Source of the DNA: Effusibacillus consociatus
Lineage (GTDB): Bacteria > Bacillota > Bacilli > Tumebacillales > Effusibacillaceae
Direction: 5' to 3'
DNA: 64,000 nt
NCBI RefSeq assembly: GCF_042652925.1
Contig: NZ_JBHSHC010000099.1
Coordinates: 39,355-103,354 of the forward strand
The stretch's first letter is position 1. Each line of letters begins with the position of its first letter. Both the position numbers and the translations under genes were made by a program. Shown piece by piece: positions 1 to 8,305 of this stretch. The notes under the pieces were generated by a model. The model saw only the letters and a program-made list of their open reading frames with translations, was not told the origin of the DNA and searched no databases.

Positions 1-1
1 A

Positions 2-220
2 GAGGGGCTCACTCAGGAATTTCGGGAAACGGTTCACTCTTTTGCCCTGCATGGTCAAAATATTTCAGAGACGGCAAGGGCACTGTTCATCCATCGCAAT
101 ACTCTCCTGTACCGTCTCGATAAAATTCAGGAACTAACAGGCAGGGACATTCGGCGTTTTGAAGATTTGGTGGTAATATGGCTCGCATTGATGCTCCATT
201 ACCAACAAAATGCACAATAA
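2..220 (+). CDS. PucR/CdaR-family transcriptional regulator, C-terminal fragment
   Basis: The window opens inside a gene; the reading frame from base 2 gives 72 residues and ends at TAA 218-220. The translation holds a helix-turn-helix of the PucR C-terminal type (ISETARALFIHRNTLLYRL, followed by DKIQELTGRDIR), which in CdaR/PucR-like activators binds DNA while the missing N-terminal part senses sugar diacids or purines. The HTH ends about 25 residues before the stop, as usual for this family. A hairpin terminator follows at 241-274. The family call is sound, but the ligand cannot be told from this fragment. The start lies outside the window. Confidence 0.8.
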   Translation, partial: EGLTQEFRETVHSFALHGQNISETARALFIHRNTLLYRLDKIQELTGRDIRRFEDLVVIWLALMLHYQQNAQ

Positions 221-240
221 TGTGTCCTGTTTTTCGTACA

Positions 241-274
241 GAGCGTCCAATTGGCTGGGCGCTCATTTGCTTTT
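241..274 (+). terminator. Rho-independent terminator after the PucR-like gene
   Basis: GAGCGTCC (241-248) pairs with GGGCGCTC (257-264) through one G-T wobble, followed by a T-rich stretch (271-274). It sits 20 bp after the stop codon and overlaps the promoter proposed for the next gene. Confidence 0.55.
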
Positions 275-279
275 ATAGT
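251..279 (+). promoter_or_regulatory. Candidate sigma-A promoter for msmX
   Basis: TTGGCT (251-256), a 17 bp spacer and TATAGT (274-279) lie 31 bp before the ATG of the ABC ATPase. The -35 box lies inside the loop of the preceding terminator. Assigned by eye. Confidence 0.45.
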
Positions 280-310
280 AAAGATAAGATAAATCGAGGG
301 GGCAGATCTG

Positions 311-1420
311 ATGGCACGCGTTCAACTGAAGCATGTATATAAACGTTACAGCGGGGATGTAGTAGCGGTAAAAGATTTCGATCTCGACATTCGGGATCAA
401 GAATTTCTTGTATTGGTGGGTCCCTCCGGATGCGGTAAATCCACCACTCTTCGCATGGTAGCAGGTCTTGAGGAAATTTCGGACGGAGAACTTTGGATCG
501 GGGAGCGTGTTGTGAATGATGTTCACCCGAAAGATCGCGATATCGCGATGGTTTTCCAAAACTATGCTTTGTATCCTCATATGAATGTATATGATAATAT
601 CTCTTTTGGTCTGAAGCTGCGGAAAGTTCCAAAGCAGGAAATTGATCGTCGTGTCCGGGAAGCGGCAAAGATTCTCGACATTGAACATTTGTTGGACCGC
701 AAACCAAAAGCATTGTCCGGCGGTCAGCGTCAGCGGGTTGCTTTGGGACGCGCTATTGTACGCGAACCGCAGGTATTCTTGATGGACGAACCGTTGTCGA
801 ACCTGGATGCGAAACTCCGTGTTCAGATGAGAACCGAGATTGCCAAGCTGCATAAGCGTTTGAAAACTACCGTGATCTATGTTACACACGACCAGACAGA
901 AGCGATGACTATGGGTGATCGGATTGTAGTAATGAAAGACGGCGTGATTCAGCAGGTAGGTACACCGGTTGAATTGTACAACCATCCGACCAACATGTTC
1001 GTGGCTTCCTTCATCGGTTCGCCTGCCATGAATTTCTTGAACGGGAAGCTGGTGGAAGAAGGCGGTTCGATCTACTTCCGTGCCGAAGGGATTACTATTT
1101 TGATTCCGGAAGGACGTTATGGGCTGCTGCGTGATAAGGGTGTAGTAGGCAAAGAAGTTGTATTCGGAATCCGTCCCGAAAATCTCCATGATGAACCGGT
1201 GTATCTCGAAACATATTCCAACGCTACCTTGCGGGCTGAGGTCGAAGTAGTGGAAATGCTGGGGGCGGAAGAGTACTTGTATCTGAACGTGAACGGCCAA
1301 TCCCTTACAGCGCGTGTGGATGCTCGTTCGGATATCAAGTCGGGTTCAAACGTGACCCTTGCATTGGATATGAATAAGGGACACATCTTTGATAAGGAAA
1401 CACAGCAGGCGATTTTTTAA
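311..1420 (+). CDS. msmX: Sugar ABC transporter ATPase (MsmX/UgpC/MalK type)
   Basis: This 369-residue protein is the ATPase that powers one or more oligosaccharide ABC importers at the inner face of the membrane. Walker A GPSGCGKST is at about 37-45, the Q-loop in MVFQNYALYPH near 85, the signature LSGGQRQR near 137, and Walker B VFLMDEPLSNLDAKLR near 155. The residues after about 235 form the TOBE-type regulatory domain typical of MalK/MsmX. Length is normal for the family. A strong SD (GAGGGGG) precedes the ATG. No permease or binding protein is adjacent, which fits the shared 'multitask' ATPase MsmX of Bacilli. That sharing is inferred from the family, not shown here. Confidence 0.88.
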   Translation: MARVQLKHVYKRYSGDVVAVKDFDLDIRDQEFLVLVGPSGCGKSTTLRMVAGLEEISDGELWIGERVVNDVHPKDRDIAMVFQNYALYPHMNVYDNISFGLKLRKVPKQEIDRRVREAAKILDIEHLLDRKPKALSGGQRQRVALGRAIVREPQVFLMDEPLSNLDAKLRVQMRTEIAKLHKRLKTTVIYVTHDQTEAMTMGDRIVVMKDGVIQQVGTPVELYNHPTNMFVASFIGSPAMNFLNGKLVEEGGSIYFRAEGITILIPEGRYGLLRDKGVVGKEVVFGIRPENLHDEPVYLETYSNATLRAEVEVVEMLGAEEYLYLNVNGQSLTARVDARSDIKSGSNVTLALDMNKGHIFDKETQQAIF

Positions 1421-1449
1421 TGCAGGACTTGAAAAAGATCTCTGATTCG

Positions 1450-1500
1450 CTTCCGTGTTATGGGGTACATCTGGTATCCTAAACACGGAAGTTATTTTTT
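1450..1500 (+). terminator. Strong terminator between msmX and hprK
   Basis: CTTCCGTGTT (1450-1459) pairs perfectly with AACACGGAAG (1482-1491). An inner six-pair stem (1463-1468 with 1474-1479) extends the hairpin, and a T-run follows (1495-1500). It ends only 17 bp before the hprK start. Confidence 0.8.
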
Positions 1501-1517
1501 ACTTAAGGGTGAGCAGC

Positions 1518-2456
1518 TTGAACAAAAGATTACAGACGAAAAACCTGATTGAGGAATTTGATTTCGTACTGCTCAACCCGGGAGCGGATATCAGCAGGGA
1601 GATTACCGTCAGTGATATCAATCGACCCGGCTTGGCACTGGCCGGATTTTTTATCTATCATCCGGCGGAGCGTGTTCAATTGTTAGGGCGAACCGAATTG
1701 GCATTTTACAATTCGATGCAGGAACACGATCAGCGTGCAAGGGCAGATGCCCTCTGTCATTTCGCCCAGACTCCGTGTATCGTGGTGTCGAGGGATCAAG
1801 CATTACCAAGTCTGCTCCTGGAAACAGCCAGTCGTTATCAACTTCCCGTGCTGCGAGGGAAGTTTAATACAACCAAGTTGGCTGGAAGCCTGCAGCGTTT
1901 TCTGGATTTAAAATTGGCTCCGGAAACCCAGGTCCATGGAGTGCTTGTCGATGTCTATGGAATAGGAATTTTGATCACCGGGTCATCCGGAATCGGCAAG
2001 AGCGAAACCGCATTGGAACTGATTAAAAGGGGACACCGATTGGTGGCGGATGATGCGGTGGAAATTCGTCAGGTCGAAGATGGCGTTTTGATGGGGGAAT
2101 CTCCTGACCTTTTGAAAAATCTTTTGGAAATCCGAGGCCTTGGCATATTAAACGTGATGACGCTCTTTGGAGCCGGCGCGGTACGGACACGAAAACAGAT
2201 TGAGTGCGTGATTCGGTTGGAGATGTGGAAAGAAAATATGATGATCGATCGGCTGGGGCTGGACGAAAATACGACCCGAATTTTGGATACTAATCTGCCA
2301 TGCCTGTCACTGCCTGTTATGCCGGGAAGAAACTTGGCGGTTCTGATCGAAGTGGCCGCTATGAATCAACGTCTGAAACGAATGGGTTATAACGCTGCAA
2401 AAGATTTGTCGGATAAATTGATGATCGCAATTGAAGAGCAGGAACACAGCCTGTGA
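1518..2456 (+). CDS. hprK: HPr kinase/phosphorylase
   Basis: HprK phosphorylates HPr (and Crh) on Ser46 with ATP or PPi and reverses the reaction, and so sets carbon catabolite repression through CcpA. The 312-residue product has the N-terminal DRTGG-like domain (ITVSDINRPGLALAGFF), Walker A GSSGIGKS at about 155-162, and the HprK signature RGLGILNVMTLFGAGAVR near 208. The TTG at 1518 is chosen because AAGGGTGA lies 6 to 9 bases upstream and the length matches known HprK. The more upstream ATG at 1455 falls inside the preceding terminator. The stop codon overlaps the next terminator. In B. subtilis the gene starts the same yvoD-ppaX-yvoF block. Confidence 0.95.
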   Translation: MNKRLQTKNLIEEFDFVLLNPGADISREITVSDINRPGLALAGFFIYHPAERVQLLGRTELAFYNSMQEHDQRARADALCHFAQTPCIVVSRDQALPSLLLETASRYQLPVLRGKFNTTKLAGSLQRFLDLKLAPETQVHGVLVDVYGIGILITGSSGIGKSETALELIKRGHRLVADDAVEIRQVEDGVLMGESPDLLKNLLEIRGLGILNVMTLFGAGAVRTRKQIECVIRLEMWKENMMIDRLGLDENTTRILDTNLPCLSLPVMPGRNLAVLIEVAAMNQRLKRMGYNAAKDLSDKLMIAIEEQEHSL

Positions 2457-2486
2457 CGCCAATTGAAATTGGCGTCACTCTTTTTT
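2454..2486 (+). terminator. Terminator overlapping the hprK stop
   Basis: TGACGCCAA and TTGGCGTCA form a near-perfect stem (2454-2477) that includes the hprK TGA. It is followed by a C and six T (2481-2486). Confidence 0.85.
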
Positions 2487-2600
2487 CGACATTTTTGTAA
2501 CCAAATTGAAATAATTATCCTGCAGGATCGAGTCGATTTCTATCGAATAAAGAGACTTTGGCGTACATATATAGTTTACTAGGCCAAAGGAGGTTGAGGC

Positions 2601-4043
2601 ATGGCGGAATTACAAACTGGATGGCACACACATCTTCGCTCAATCGCCGTCGCCAATAAAGAATATACAATTGAACAGCTGTCACAAATGGATACGAAGA
2701 ATATTGTCCGGCAAATTAAGGAGCAGGTCAGTAAAACTTTTACCGTTCGAAAGACAGCGGCGGTGGTTGTGTTGGTAGCCCTGACCACTTTCGGGGCTCT
2801 GGCGATCCAAGAGAGTGTTGGGAAGACGGACTTGTACTACAAGGTCTATGTTGACGGGCAATATGTGGGAGATGTCAAAGACCCGAATTTTGTTTATGAC
2901 AAAATTGCTTCACTAGGTGACAAACTGCAGGTTTCTGTTTCGTTGGTTCCGGTTCATCAGCGTTTGGCAGGCGGTACTTCGGAAGCGGAAGTTTCGTTCG
3001 CGATGAATGAAGCTGTGAATCCTCATGTACAGGCAATCATGATCCGAGTGGATGGTCAGGACGTTGCGGCAGTTAAAGATATGGCAACCGCAAAAGCAAC
3101 AATTGAAAAGATTAAAGCGAAATTCGCCTCTGGTGACAAGGCCGTCAAAGAAGTGAAAATCATGCAAACTATTGATTTTCAGACGATGCGTGTCAATAGA
3201 GACGAGGTTCGCTCCTTGGAATCGGCCGCAGCAATCCTGCTGGAGGGGCGGGAAAAACCGAAAAAGTATTTGGTCTCGCGTGGTGAATCCCTTTGGACCA
3301 TTGCGGCGAAAAACCAAACAACCGTTGATAAATTGAAGGCAGCCAATCCCGAGATCGCAAACGAAAATGCTCTGCAGGAAGGTCAAGAGATTGCCATCAA
3401 TTCGGTTGAGCCGTTCGTTACCGTTGAAGTAGTGGAGGAAATTACCCGCACTGTGCCGATCGAATATGAAACACAGTATCGGGACGATGCTTCTTTGAAT
3501 AAAGGAGAACAGCGTGTGATCACCGAAGGGCAAGCCGGTGAGAAAACGCAAAAAGTCCAGATCCGTAAGAAGAACGGAAACGTCTACGCAGAAATTGTAC
3601 TGTCCGAGCAGGTTGTTAAAGAAAAAACAGACAAGGTTATCCTGCGCGGAACCAAGGTTCCTACAGAAGTGTCAGGCGATTGGGCATGGCCGGTGGCCTC
3701 CCGGACTATCTCCTCTACATATGGCGAATGGCGAGGAAGCAGTCAGCATTTTGCCATTGATATCAGTGCGCCCATTGGCACTGCTGTCTATGCTTCCAAC
3801 AATGGAAGAGTCGTTTTTGCCGGATGGGACGGGGGATATGGCAACGTAATCCGGATTAGTCACGGAAATGGCGTTGTGAGTGTTTATGGACACTTGTCCT
3901 CGATTAAGGTTTCGGTTGGCCAACAAGTGGAGAAGGGCACTGTAATTGGAGGTGTCGGCTCGACGGGCAACTCGACGGGTCCGCATCTTCACTATGAAGT
4001 GCTGGTCAATGGCGTTCGAGTCAATCCGGCTCCTTACATGTAA
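2601..4043 (+). CDS. Membrane-anchored LysM-G5-M23 peptidoglycan hydrolase
   Basis: The 480-residue protein has a cytoplasmic N-terminus of about 50 residues, one membrane anchor (about 53-70, TAAVVVLVALTTFGALAI), and a long extracellular part. It carries a LysM (KKYLVSRGESLWTIAAKN, about 222-265), a G5-like domain (about 270-345) and a C-terminal M23 metallopeptidase with zinc-binding HFAID and HLHYE motifs. M23 enzymes cut peptide cross-links of peptidoglycan. The domain order resembles spore or vegetative-wall enzymes of Bacillales, but no specific gene name is justified. The first zinc motif reads HxAxD instead of the usual HxGxD. SD AAAGGAGG precedes the ATG. It has its own terminator and occupies the place of lgt in the B. 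subtilis locus. Confidence 0.85.
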   Translation: MAELQTGWHTHLRSIAVANKEYTIEQLSQMDTKNIVRQIKEQVSKTFTVRKTAAVVVLVALTTFGALAIQESVGKTDLYYKVYVDGQYVGDVKDPNFVYDKIASLGDKLQVSVSLVPVHQRLAGGTSEAEVSFAMNEAVNPHVQAIMIRVDGQDVAAVKDMATAKATIEKIKAKFASGDKAVKEVKIMQTIDFQTMRVNRDEVRSLESAAAILLEGREKPKKYLVSRGESLWTIAAKNQTTVDKLKAANPEIANENALQEGQEIAINSVEPFVTVEVVEEITRTVPIEYETQYRDDASLNKGEQRVITEGQAGEKTQKVQIRKKNGNVYAEIVLSEQVVKEKTDKVILRGTKVPTEVSGDWAWPVASRTISSTYGEWRGSSQHFAIDISAPIGTAVYASNNGRVVFAGWDGGYGNVIRISHGNGVVSVYGHLSSIKVSVGQQVEKGTVIGGVGSTGNSTGPHLHYEVLVNGVRVNPAPYM

Positions 4044-4048
4044 GGCAG

Positions 4049-4075
4049 AAGGGTCTCATACGGGACCCTTTTTTG
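4049..4075 (+). terminator. Terminator after the M23 gene
   Basis: AAGGGTC (4049-4055) pairs with GACCCTT (4064-4070), followed by TTTTTT. Confidence 0.85.
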
Positions 4076-4109
4076 TTATACTTATTGCGGAATATATTAT
4101 TTTTGGGCC

Positions 4110-4160
4110 CCCATCAAAGTACTCGGAATGAACTACTATGCTTAGCGTCACTTTGATGGG
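4110..4160 (+). repeat. Dispersed hairpin repeat, copy 1 (ACTCGG...CGTC loop)
   Basis: CCCATCAAAGT (4110-4120) and ACTTTGATGGG (4150-4160) are an 11 bp perfect inverted repeat around a 29-base loop. The loop begins ACTCGG and ends GCGTC. A second copy with the same loop ends and a variant stem lies at 56186-56235, upstream of tmRNA. It may be a mobile palindromic element or a structured leader; no known family was recognised. Confidence 0.6.
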
Positions 4161-4183
4161 TGGTGACAGGAGAGAGGAACGGA

Positions 4184-5140
4184 ATGGATCGTGGTGTCTG
4201 GAAACGCGGATTGTGGTCAGGATTAAGAACCACTTGGGTACTTAGTAAAGTAATTGTTCCAGTCACCATGCTGGTAACGATACTCAAGCATACACCCGCA
4301 ATTGAATGGATTGTGACCTTATTTCAACCTGTTATGAACTGGCTGGGGCTGCCGGGTGAGGCGGCGGTCGTCCTGGGATTGGGATTTATTCTGAATTTGT
4401 ATGCGGCGATTGGCGCCATGTTCGTACTGCCTCTTACCTCGTACGAAATATTCGTATTAGCGGTCATGTTGAGTTTCGCCCATAATCTCTTTGTGGAAAC
4501 TGCCGTGTCCAAAAGAGCAGGGTTATCAGCGACCGTGATTTGTTTGACAAGAGTTGGAACCGCATTTCTTTCTGCAGCCGTGATTCGGTTGTTTGCTCCT
4601 GCAAATGCAGTGCCAGTTTCCGGCAAAATGGGGGAAGTCGTTTTCGATCCCTACTTTTGGAACATGGAACTTTCGATTTTCCTGGCTGAACTCTTTCAGA
4701 AAGCGTGGACAGCGGTCTGGCAGTTGGCTTTGATTGTGATTCCGCTCATGTTTGTCATTCAAATCCTGAAGGAAATCAAGTTTCTTGATTCCATGGCAGG
4801 TTGGATGCGGCCTGTCACCCGTCTGTTGGGATTGCCGGAGAAAGCGGCTGTTCCGCTTCTTGCGGGATTGTTTTTTGGGCTGGCGTACGGAGCGGGTGTG
4901 ATTCTCCAGTCTACTCAGGAGGAGAATCTGACTCGGCGTGAACTGTACTTGATGTTTATTTTTTTGATCTTGTGTCATGCAGTGGTTGAGGATACGCTAT
5001 TATTTGTTCCTCTGGGAATTAACGGATGGCTGCTTCTCGGCACACGGCTTGCGGCTGCAGTTATTATAACCGCAGTGTTGTCCAGAGTATGGCGAGAGCG
5101 ACGGGTCATTCAGAATCTGGCGGTCAGCAATGGAAAGTAA
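4184..5140 (+). CDS. yvoD: Nucleoside-recognition (Gate) domain membrane protein, YvoD-like
   Basis: This 318-residue polytopic membrane protein has two similar halves, each with a Gate-type segment (LGLPGEAAVVLGLGFILNLY near 60 and LGLPEKAAVPLLAGLFFGLAYG near 220). The repeated LGLPxxAAV signature is typical of the nucleoside-recognition family. The substrate is unknown. The ATG at 4184 is preferred over the upstream GTG at 4160 because AGGAGAG lies about 9 bases before it and the GTG is inside the hairpin repeat. It is followed 28 bp later by ppaX, as in B. subtilis. Confidence 0.75.
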   Translation: MDRGVWKRGLWSGLRTTWVLSKVIVPVTMLVTILKHTPAIEWIVTLFQPVMNWLGLPGEAAVVLGLGFILNLYAAIGAMFVLPLTSYEIFVLAVMLSFAHNLFVETAVSKRAGLSATVICLTRVGTAFLSAAVIRLFAPANAVPVSGKMGEVVFDPYFWNMELSIFLAELFQKAWTAVWQLALIVIPLMFVIQILKEIKFLDSMAGWMRPVTRLLGLPEKAAVPLLAGLFFGLAYGAGVILQSTQEENLTRRELYLMFIFLILCHAVVEDTLLFVPLGINGWLLLGTRLAAAVIITAVLSRVWRERRVIQNLAVSNGK

Positions 5141-5168
5141 GGCATAATAAAAGATGTGGAGGACTATT

Positions 5169-5810
5169 GTGAGATATCCGTATATCTTGTTCGACCTAGA
5201 CGGTACATTGATCGATACGAATGAATTGATTTTACAGTCTTTTGAACATACGCTTGAACATTATTTTCCGGGTCGGTACACGAGGAAGGATGTTCTTCCG
5301 TATATGGGGGAGCCACTTGTGAAGCAGTTGGGGCGTTGGGCGGAACCTGAGCGGGTCCCCGAAATGGCGGGAACCTACCGCAATTACAACGTGGAACAAC
5401 ACGATCGGCTGGTTGCGATTTTTCCGGATGTGCAAGAGGTATTGGAAGAGCTGAAAAATCTGGGCTGCAGGATGGCGGTCGTCACCAGCAAAATGCGGTT
5501 GACTGCGGAAATGGGACTCCGTCGTTTTGGCTTGGAACGATATATGGGGACAATCATAACAATTGAAGATACGGAAAAGCATAAACCGGATCCGGAACCT
5601 CTCCTGTTGGCAATGAAAAGATTGGGGGCGGATCCTGTTAAAACGCTGATGGTCGGGGATTCTCCCTATGACATCTTGGGCGGTCAATCTGCCGGGACGG
5701 CTACCTGTGGAGTTGCTTGGAGTCTGCGGGGGCGTGAAGGTTTAACACGCTATAAACCTGATTATTTGATCGAGGACATGAAACAATTAGTGGAGATTGT
5801 GCGGGGGTAG
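5169..5810 (+). CDS. ppaX: Pyrophosphatase PpaX (HAD superfamily)
   Basis: PpaX hydrolyses the pyrophosphate produced when HPr kinase/phosphorylase dephosphorylates Ser-P-HPr, which links it to hprK upstream. HAD motif I is FDLDGTLIDTNE (residues 8-19), the cap region includes the HTLEHYFPG stretch typical of PpaX, motif II is VVTSK, the motif III region is KPDPEPLL, and motif IV is MVGDSPYD. Length 213 is close to the 216 of B. subtilis. The GTG at 5169 is chosen because TGGAGG (5157-5162) is correctly spaced; the ATG at 5154 would overlap that SD. It ends 1 bp before yvoF. Confidence 0.9.
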   Translation: MRYPYILFDLDGTLIDTNELILQSFEHTLEHYFPGRYTRKDVLPYMGEPLVKQLGRWAEPERVPEMAGTYRNYNVEQHDRLVAIFPDVQEVLEELKNLGCRMAVVTSKMRLTAEMGLRRFGLERYMGTIITIEDTEKHKPDPEPLLLAMKRLGADPVKTLMVGDSPYDILGGQSAGTATCGVAWSLRGREGLTRYKPDYLIEDMKQLVEIVRG

Positions 5811-5811
5811 T

Positions 5812-6303
5812 ATGAGAAGAACGAACCGGTATCCGGTGCAGGGAGCAAATTCACTTTGGCAATTGTATAAGACCGTGCCTTTCTGGAAGGTGGCCCGAAA
5901 CTTCATTGTGATCCAAATTGCTCGCTACACACCTTTTTTTGGCATGAAAAATTGGCTGTATAGAACATTTCTAGGGACGCAGGTCGGACATCAAACGGCA
6001 TTTGGTCTAATGGCGATGCTTGATATCATGTTCCCCGAACGGATCCGGGTGGGCAGCAATTCGATTATCGGTTATAACTCCACGATTCTCGCCCACGAAT
6101 ACCTGATTGAAGAGTACCGCTTGGGCGATGTGATAATTGGGGATCGAGTCATGATTGGCGCGAACACGACCATTCTTCCGGGTGTGAGCATAGGAGACGG
6201 GGCGGTCATCGGTGCCGGTTCGCTTGTGAACCGCGACATTCCTCCCGGGGTATTTGCTGCCGGAAATCCGGTACGTATCATTCGGGAACTGCAAGCCGAA
6301 TAG
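5812..6303 (+). CDS. yvoF: Acyl/acetyltransferase with left-handed beta-helix, YvoF-like
   Basis: The 163-residue protein ends in hexapeptide repeats (IRVGSNSIIGYNSTI, VIIGDRVMIGANTTILPGV, IGDGAVIGAGSLV) and the AGNPVRII tail seen in LbH O-acetyltransferases of the maltose/galactoside transacetylase type. Family knowledge implies a trimer transferring an acyl group from acyl-CoA; the acceptor is not known. The ATG at 5812 lies one base after the ppaX stop, so translation is probably coupled. The position after ppaX matches yvoF of B. subtilis. Confidence 0.8.
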   Translation: MRRTNRYPVQGANSLWQLYKTVPFWKVARNFIVIQIARYTPFFGMKNWLYRTFLGTQVGHQTAFGLMAMLDIMFPERIRVGSNSIIGYNSTILAHEYLIEEYRLGDVIIGDRVMIGANTTILPGVSIGDGAVIGAGSLVNRDIPPGVFAAGNPVRIIRELQAE

Positions 6304-6317
6304 AATGTGGCTGTTGA

Positions 6318-6346
6318 TTGACATATCCCCCGCATCATGCTAACAT
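6318..6346 (+). promoter_or_regulatory. Sigma-A promoter of the his operon
   Basis: TTGACA (6318-6323), a 17 bp spacer and TAACAT (6341-6346) lie about 55 bp before hisZ. A small hairpin (CTTTAG/CTAAAG, about 6358-6381) sits in the leader. No T-box motifs were seen in this short leader. Confidence 0.65.
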
Positions 6347-6401
6347 TTGAAATCATACTTTAGTATATTAGCAAACTAAAGCGTCGGTAGGTGAATACTG
6401 G

Positions 6402-7634
6402 ATGCAGAAGCCGTTATTGTTTGAGAAACCGCAGGGAGTCAGAGATTTTTTACCGGATACCGCCGCCAATAAGCGACAGGTTGAGCGGGAGATCTCAAAA
6501 AGTTTTGCCGGTTGGGGATATCGGGAGATTATTACGCCGATGTTTGAATACATGGACACGTTTCAAACCGGGATCCGGGGAGCGGAAGACCGGGTTTTTA
6601 AGTTTGTGGAGCGTTCGGGCCGAATGGTGGCATTGCGTGCGGATATGACATCTCCGATCGCGCGGGTGGTCGCTTCCTTGTTGAAGGACTCGCCACTGCC
6701 CATCCGTTTGTCCTATACAGCGAATATTTTCCGGCAGCAGGAATTGGTTGCCGGGCGGGATGCGGAGTTTACGCAGGCGGGTGTCGAACTGATCGGGGAT
6801 GCTTCTCCGGATGCAGATGCCGAGATGCTGGCGTTGGCCGTATCCACTCTAAAGGCCATTGGTCTTGAAGGATTCCGGCTTGCCTTGGGACAGGTCGGTT
6901 TTGTACACGGGCTGCTGCAGGAATACGTCGTGGATGAAGCGATCCGGGATCGGCTGCAAAGTGCGCTTGCAGATAAAGATTATGTCGCATATGAGCGGAC
7001 AATTGCACTGGAAGTGACCGAGCCCGCTTCCTCCATTCTGCTCCAGATCCCCCGGCTTCGGGGGGGTGTGACAGTTCTTGCAAAAGCCGGAGAATTGACG
7101 AGCAATCCGCAAGCCCGGGAAGCTTTGCAGAATTTGGAGGACATCTGGCGAGTTCTTGCGATCCATGGTGTTACAGACCATGTTCAAATTGATCTGAGCC
7201 TGCTCTTGGGATTGAATTATTATACGGGAGCTGTTTTTGAAGGCTATGCGCCGCTGATGGGTTTTCCGATCTGCGGCGGCGGACGTTATGACGAATTGAT
7301 TGAACGGTTTGGCCGGAAAGCTCCTGCGACCGGTTTTATTATAGGGATTGAAAGAATACTGGAGATTCTTGAGAAAAAAGGGGCTTTTTCCCCGGATGCA
7401 CGCTACCTGCTATGTTATCCGGAGGAAGATCGTGAACCGGCCCTTCATTTTGCCTCTTTTCTTAGAAGACAAGGGATTCCGGTTTCCACGAAATTGATTG
7501 CACGGGATGAAAAAGTGCCGGTTGTTGAAGGTTCTGACCCGGTTCGATTGGAAGCAGGCAGCCTGCAAACCAATGACGTAAAGCTTCACAGTTTCTATCA
7601 AGTTTTTCAGGCGGAAGGTGGAAAATTCCGATGA
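6402..7634 (+). CDS. hisZ: ATP phosphoribosyltransferase regulatory subunit
   Basis: HisZ is a class II histidyl-tRNA synthetase-like protein without aminoacylation function. It forms a complex with the short HisG and allows histidine feedback on the first step of histidine synthesis. The 410-residue product begins with the family-typical KPQGVRDFLPD, carries the HisRS-like motif 2 region (YTANIFRQQ..GRDAEFTQAGVELIG) and the GLNYYTGAVFEGY and GGGRYDELI segments. It is the first gene of the operon and overlaps hisG by 4 bp (ATGA). Its presence predicts a short HisG, which is what follows. Confidence 0.93.
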   Translation: MQKPLLFEKPQGVRDFLPDTAANKRQVEREISKSFAGWGYREIITPMFEYMDTFQTGIRGAEDRVFKFVERSGRMVALRADMTSPIARVVASLLKDSPLPIRLSYTANIFRQQELVAGRDAEFTQAGVELIGDASPDADAEMLALAVSTLKAIGLEGFRLALGQVGFVHGLLQEYVVDEAIRDRLQSALADKDYVAYERTIALEVTEPASSILLQIPRLRGGVTVLAKAGELTSNPQAREALQNLEDIWRVLAIHGVTDHVQIDLSLLLGLNYYTGAVFEGYAPLMGFPICGGGRYDELIERFGRKAPATGFIIGIERILEILEKKGAFSPDARYLLCYPEEDREPALHFASFLRRQGIPVSTKLIARDEKVPVVEGSDPVRLEAGSLQTNDVKLHSFYQVFQAEGGKFR

Positions 7635-8305
7635 CACCAACAGATGGTCAACAGTTAACGGTCGCTCTGTCAAAGGGACGCATCATGAAAGATACACTGC
7701 GCCTTTTGCAGCAGGCAGGGATTCCGGTACCGGAAGACATTGAAGAATCCCGCAAGCTGATTCTTGAATCATCCGATCGTACTGTTCGATATATCCTTTC
7801 GAAACCTGTAGATGTTCCGACTTATGTAGAGTACGGTGTAGCAGACGTAGGAATTGTCGGCAAAGATGTGCTTCTTGAAGCAGAACGTGATCTGTATGAA
7901 CTGCTTGATCTTGGCATCGGGCGCTGCCGTATGTGCGTATGCGGTCTGCCGGGTACCAAAGGCGGAATGGTAAGCCGGGTGGCCAGCAAATATCCGCGAA
8001 TTGCAACCAACCATTTTCGCAATCAGGGTCAACAGGTGGAAGTGATCTTTTTAAACGGTTCCGTTGAATTGGCGCCATTGATCGGGTTGGCGGACGGGAT
8101 TGTAGATCTGGTCGAAACAGGCCGCACACTGGCGGAAAACGGACTGGTCATCCAGGAGGAAATTGCTCAGATCACCACACGCGTAGTGGCCAACCGTATG
8201 AGCTTCCGGTTGAAAAGTGAGCAGATCGACAATTTTGTCACAGGGTTGCGTCAGGTGACAGAACAGAAAGTGCAAGCCATCCTCGGCAGGGGGGAGCAGG
8301 TATGA
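7631..8305 (+). CDS. hisG: ATP phosphoribosyltransferase, short catalytic subunit
   Basis: HisG joins ATP and PRPP to give phosphoribosyl-ATP, the committed step of histidine synthesis. The 224-residue length marks the short form lacking the C-terminal regulatory domain. Visible motifs are the N-terminal LTVALSKGRIMKDTLRLL, the DVGIVGKDVLLE segment, and the PRPP-binding loop GLADGIVDLVETGRTLAENG. It overlaps hisZ and hisD by 4 bp on each side. Confidence 0.95.
   Translation: MTPTDGQQLTVALSKGRIMKDTLRLLQQAGIPVPEDIEESRKLILESSDRTVRYILSKPVDVPTYVEYGVADVGIVGKDVLLEAERDLYELLDLGIGRCRMCVCGLPGTKGGMVSRVASKYPRIATNHFRNQGQQVEVIFLNGSVELAPLIGLADGIVDLVETGRTLAENGLVIQEEIAQITTRVVANRMSFRLKSEQIDNFVTGLRQVTEQKVQAILGRGEQV

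Noticed and set aside
263..1300. Long open frame on the minus strand across msmX
   Set aside because: It is antisense to a clear ABC ATPase, has no SD and no recognisable domain; it is a shadow of the coding strand.
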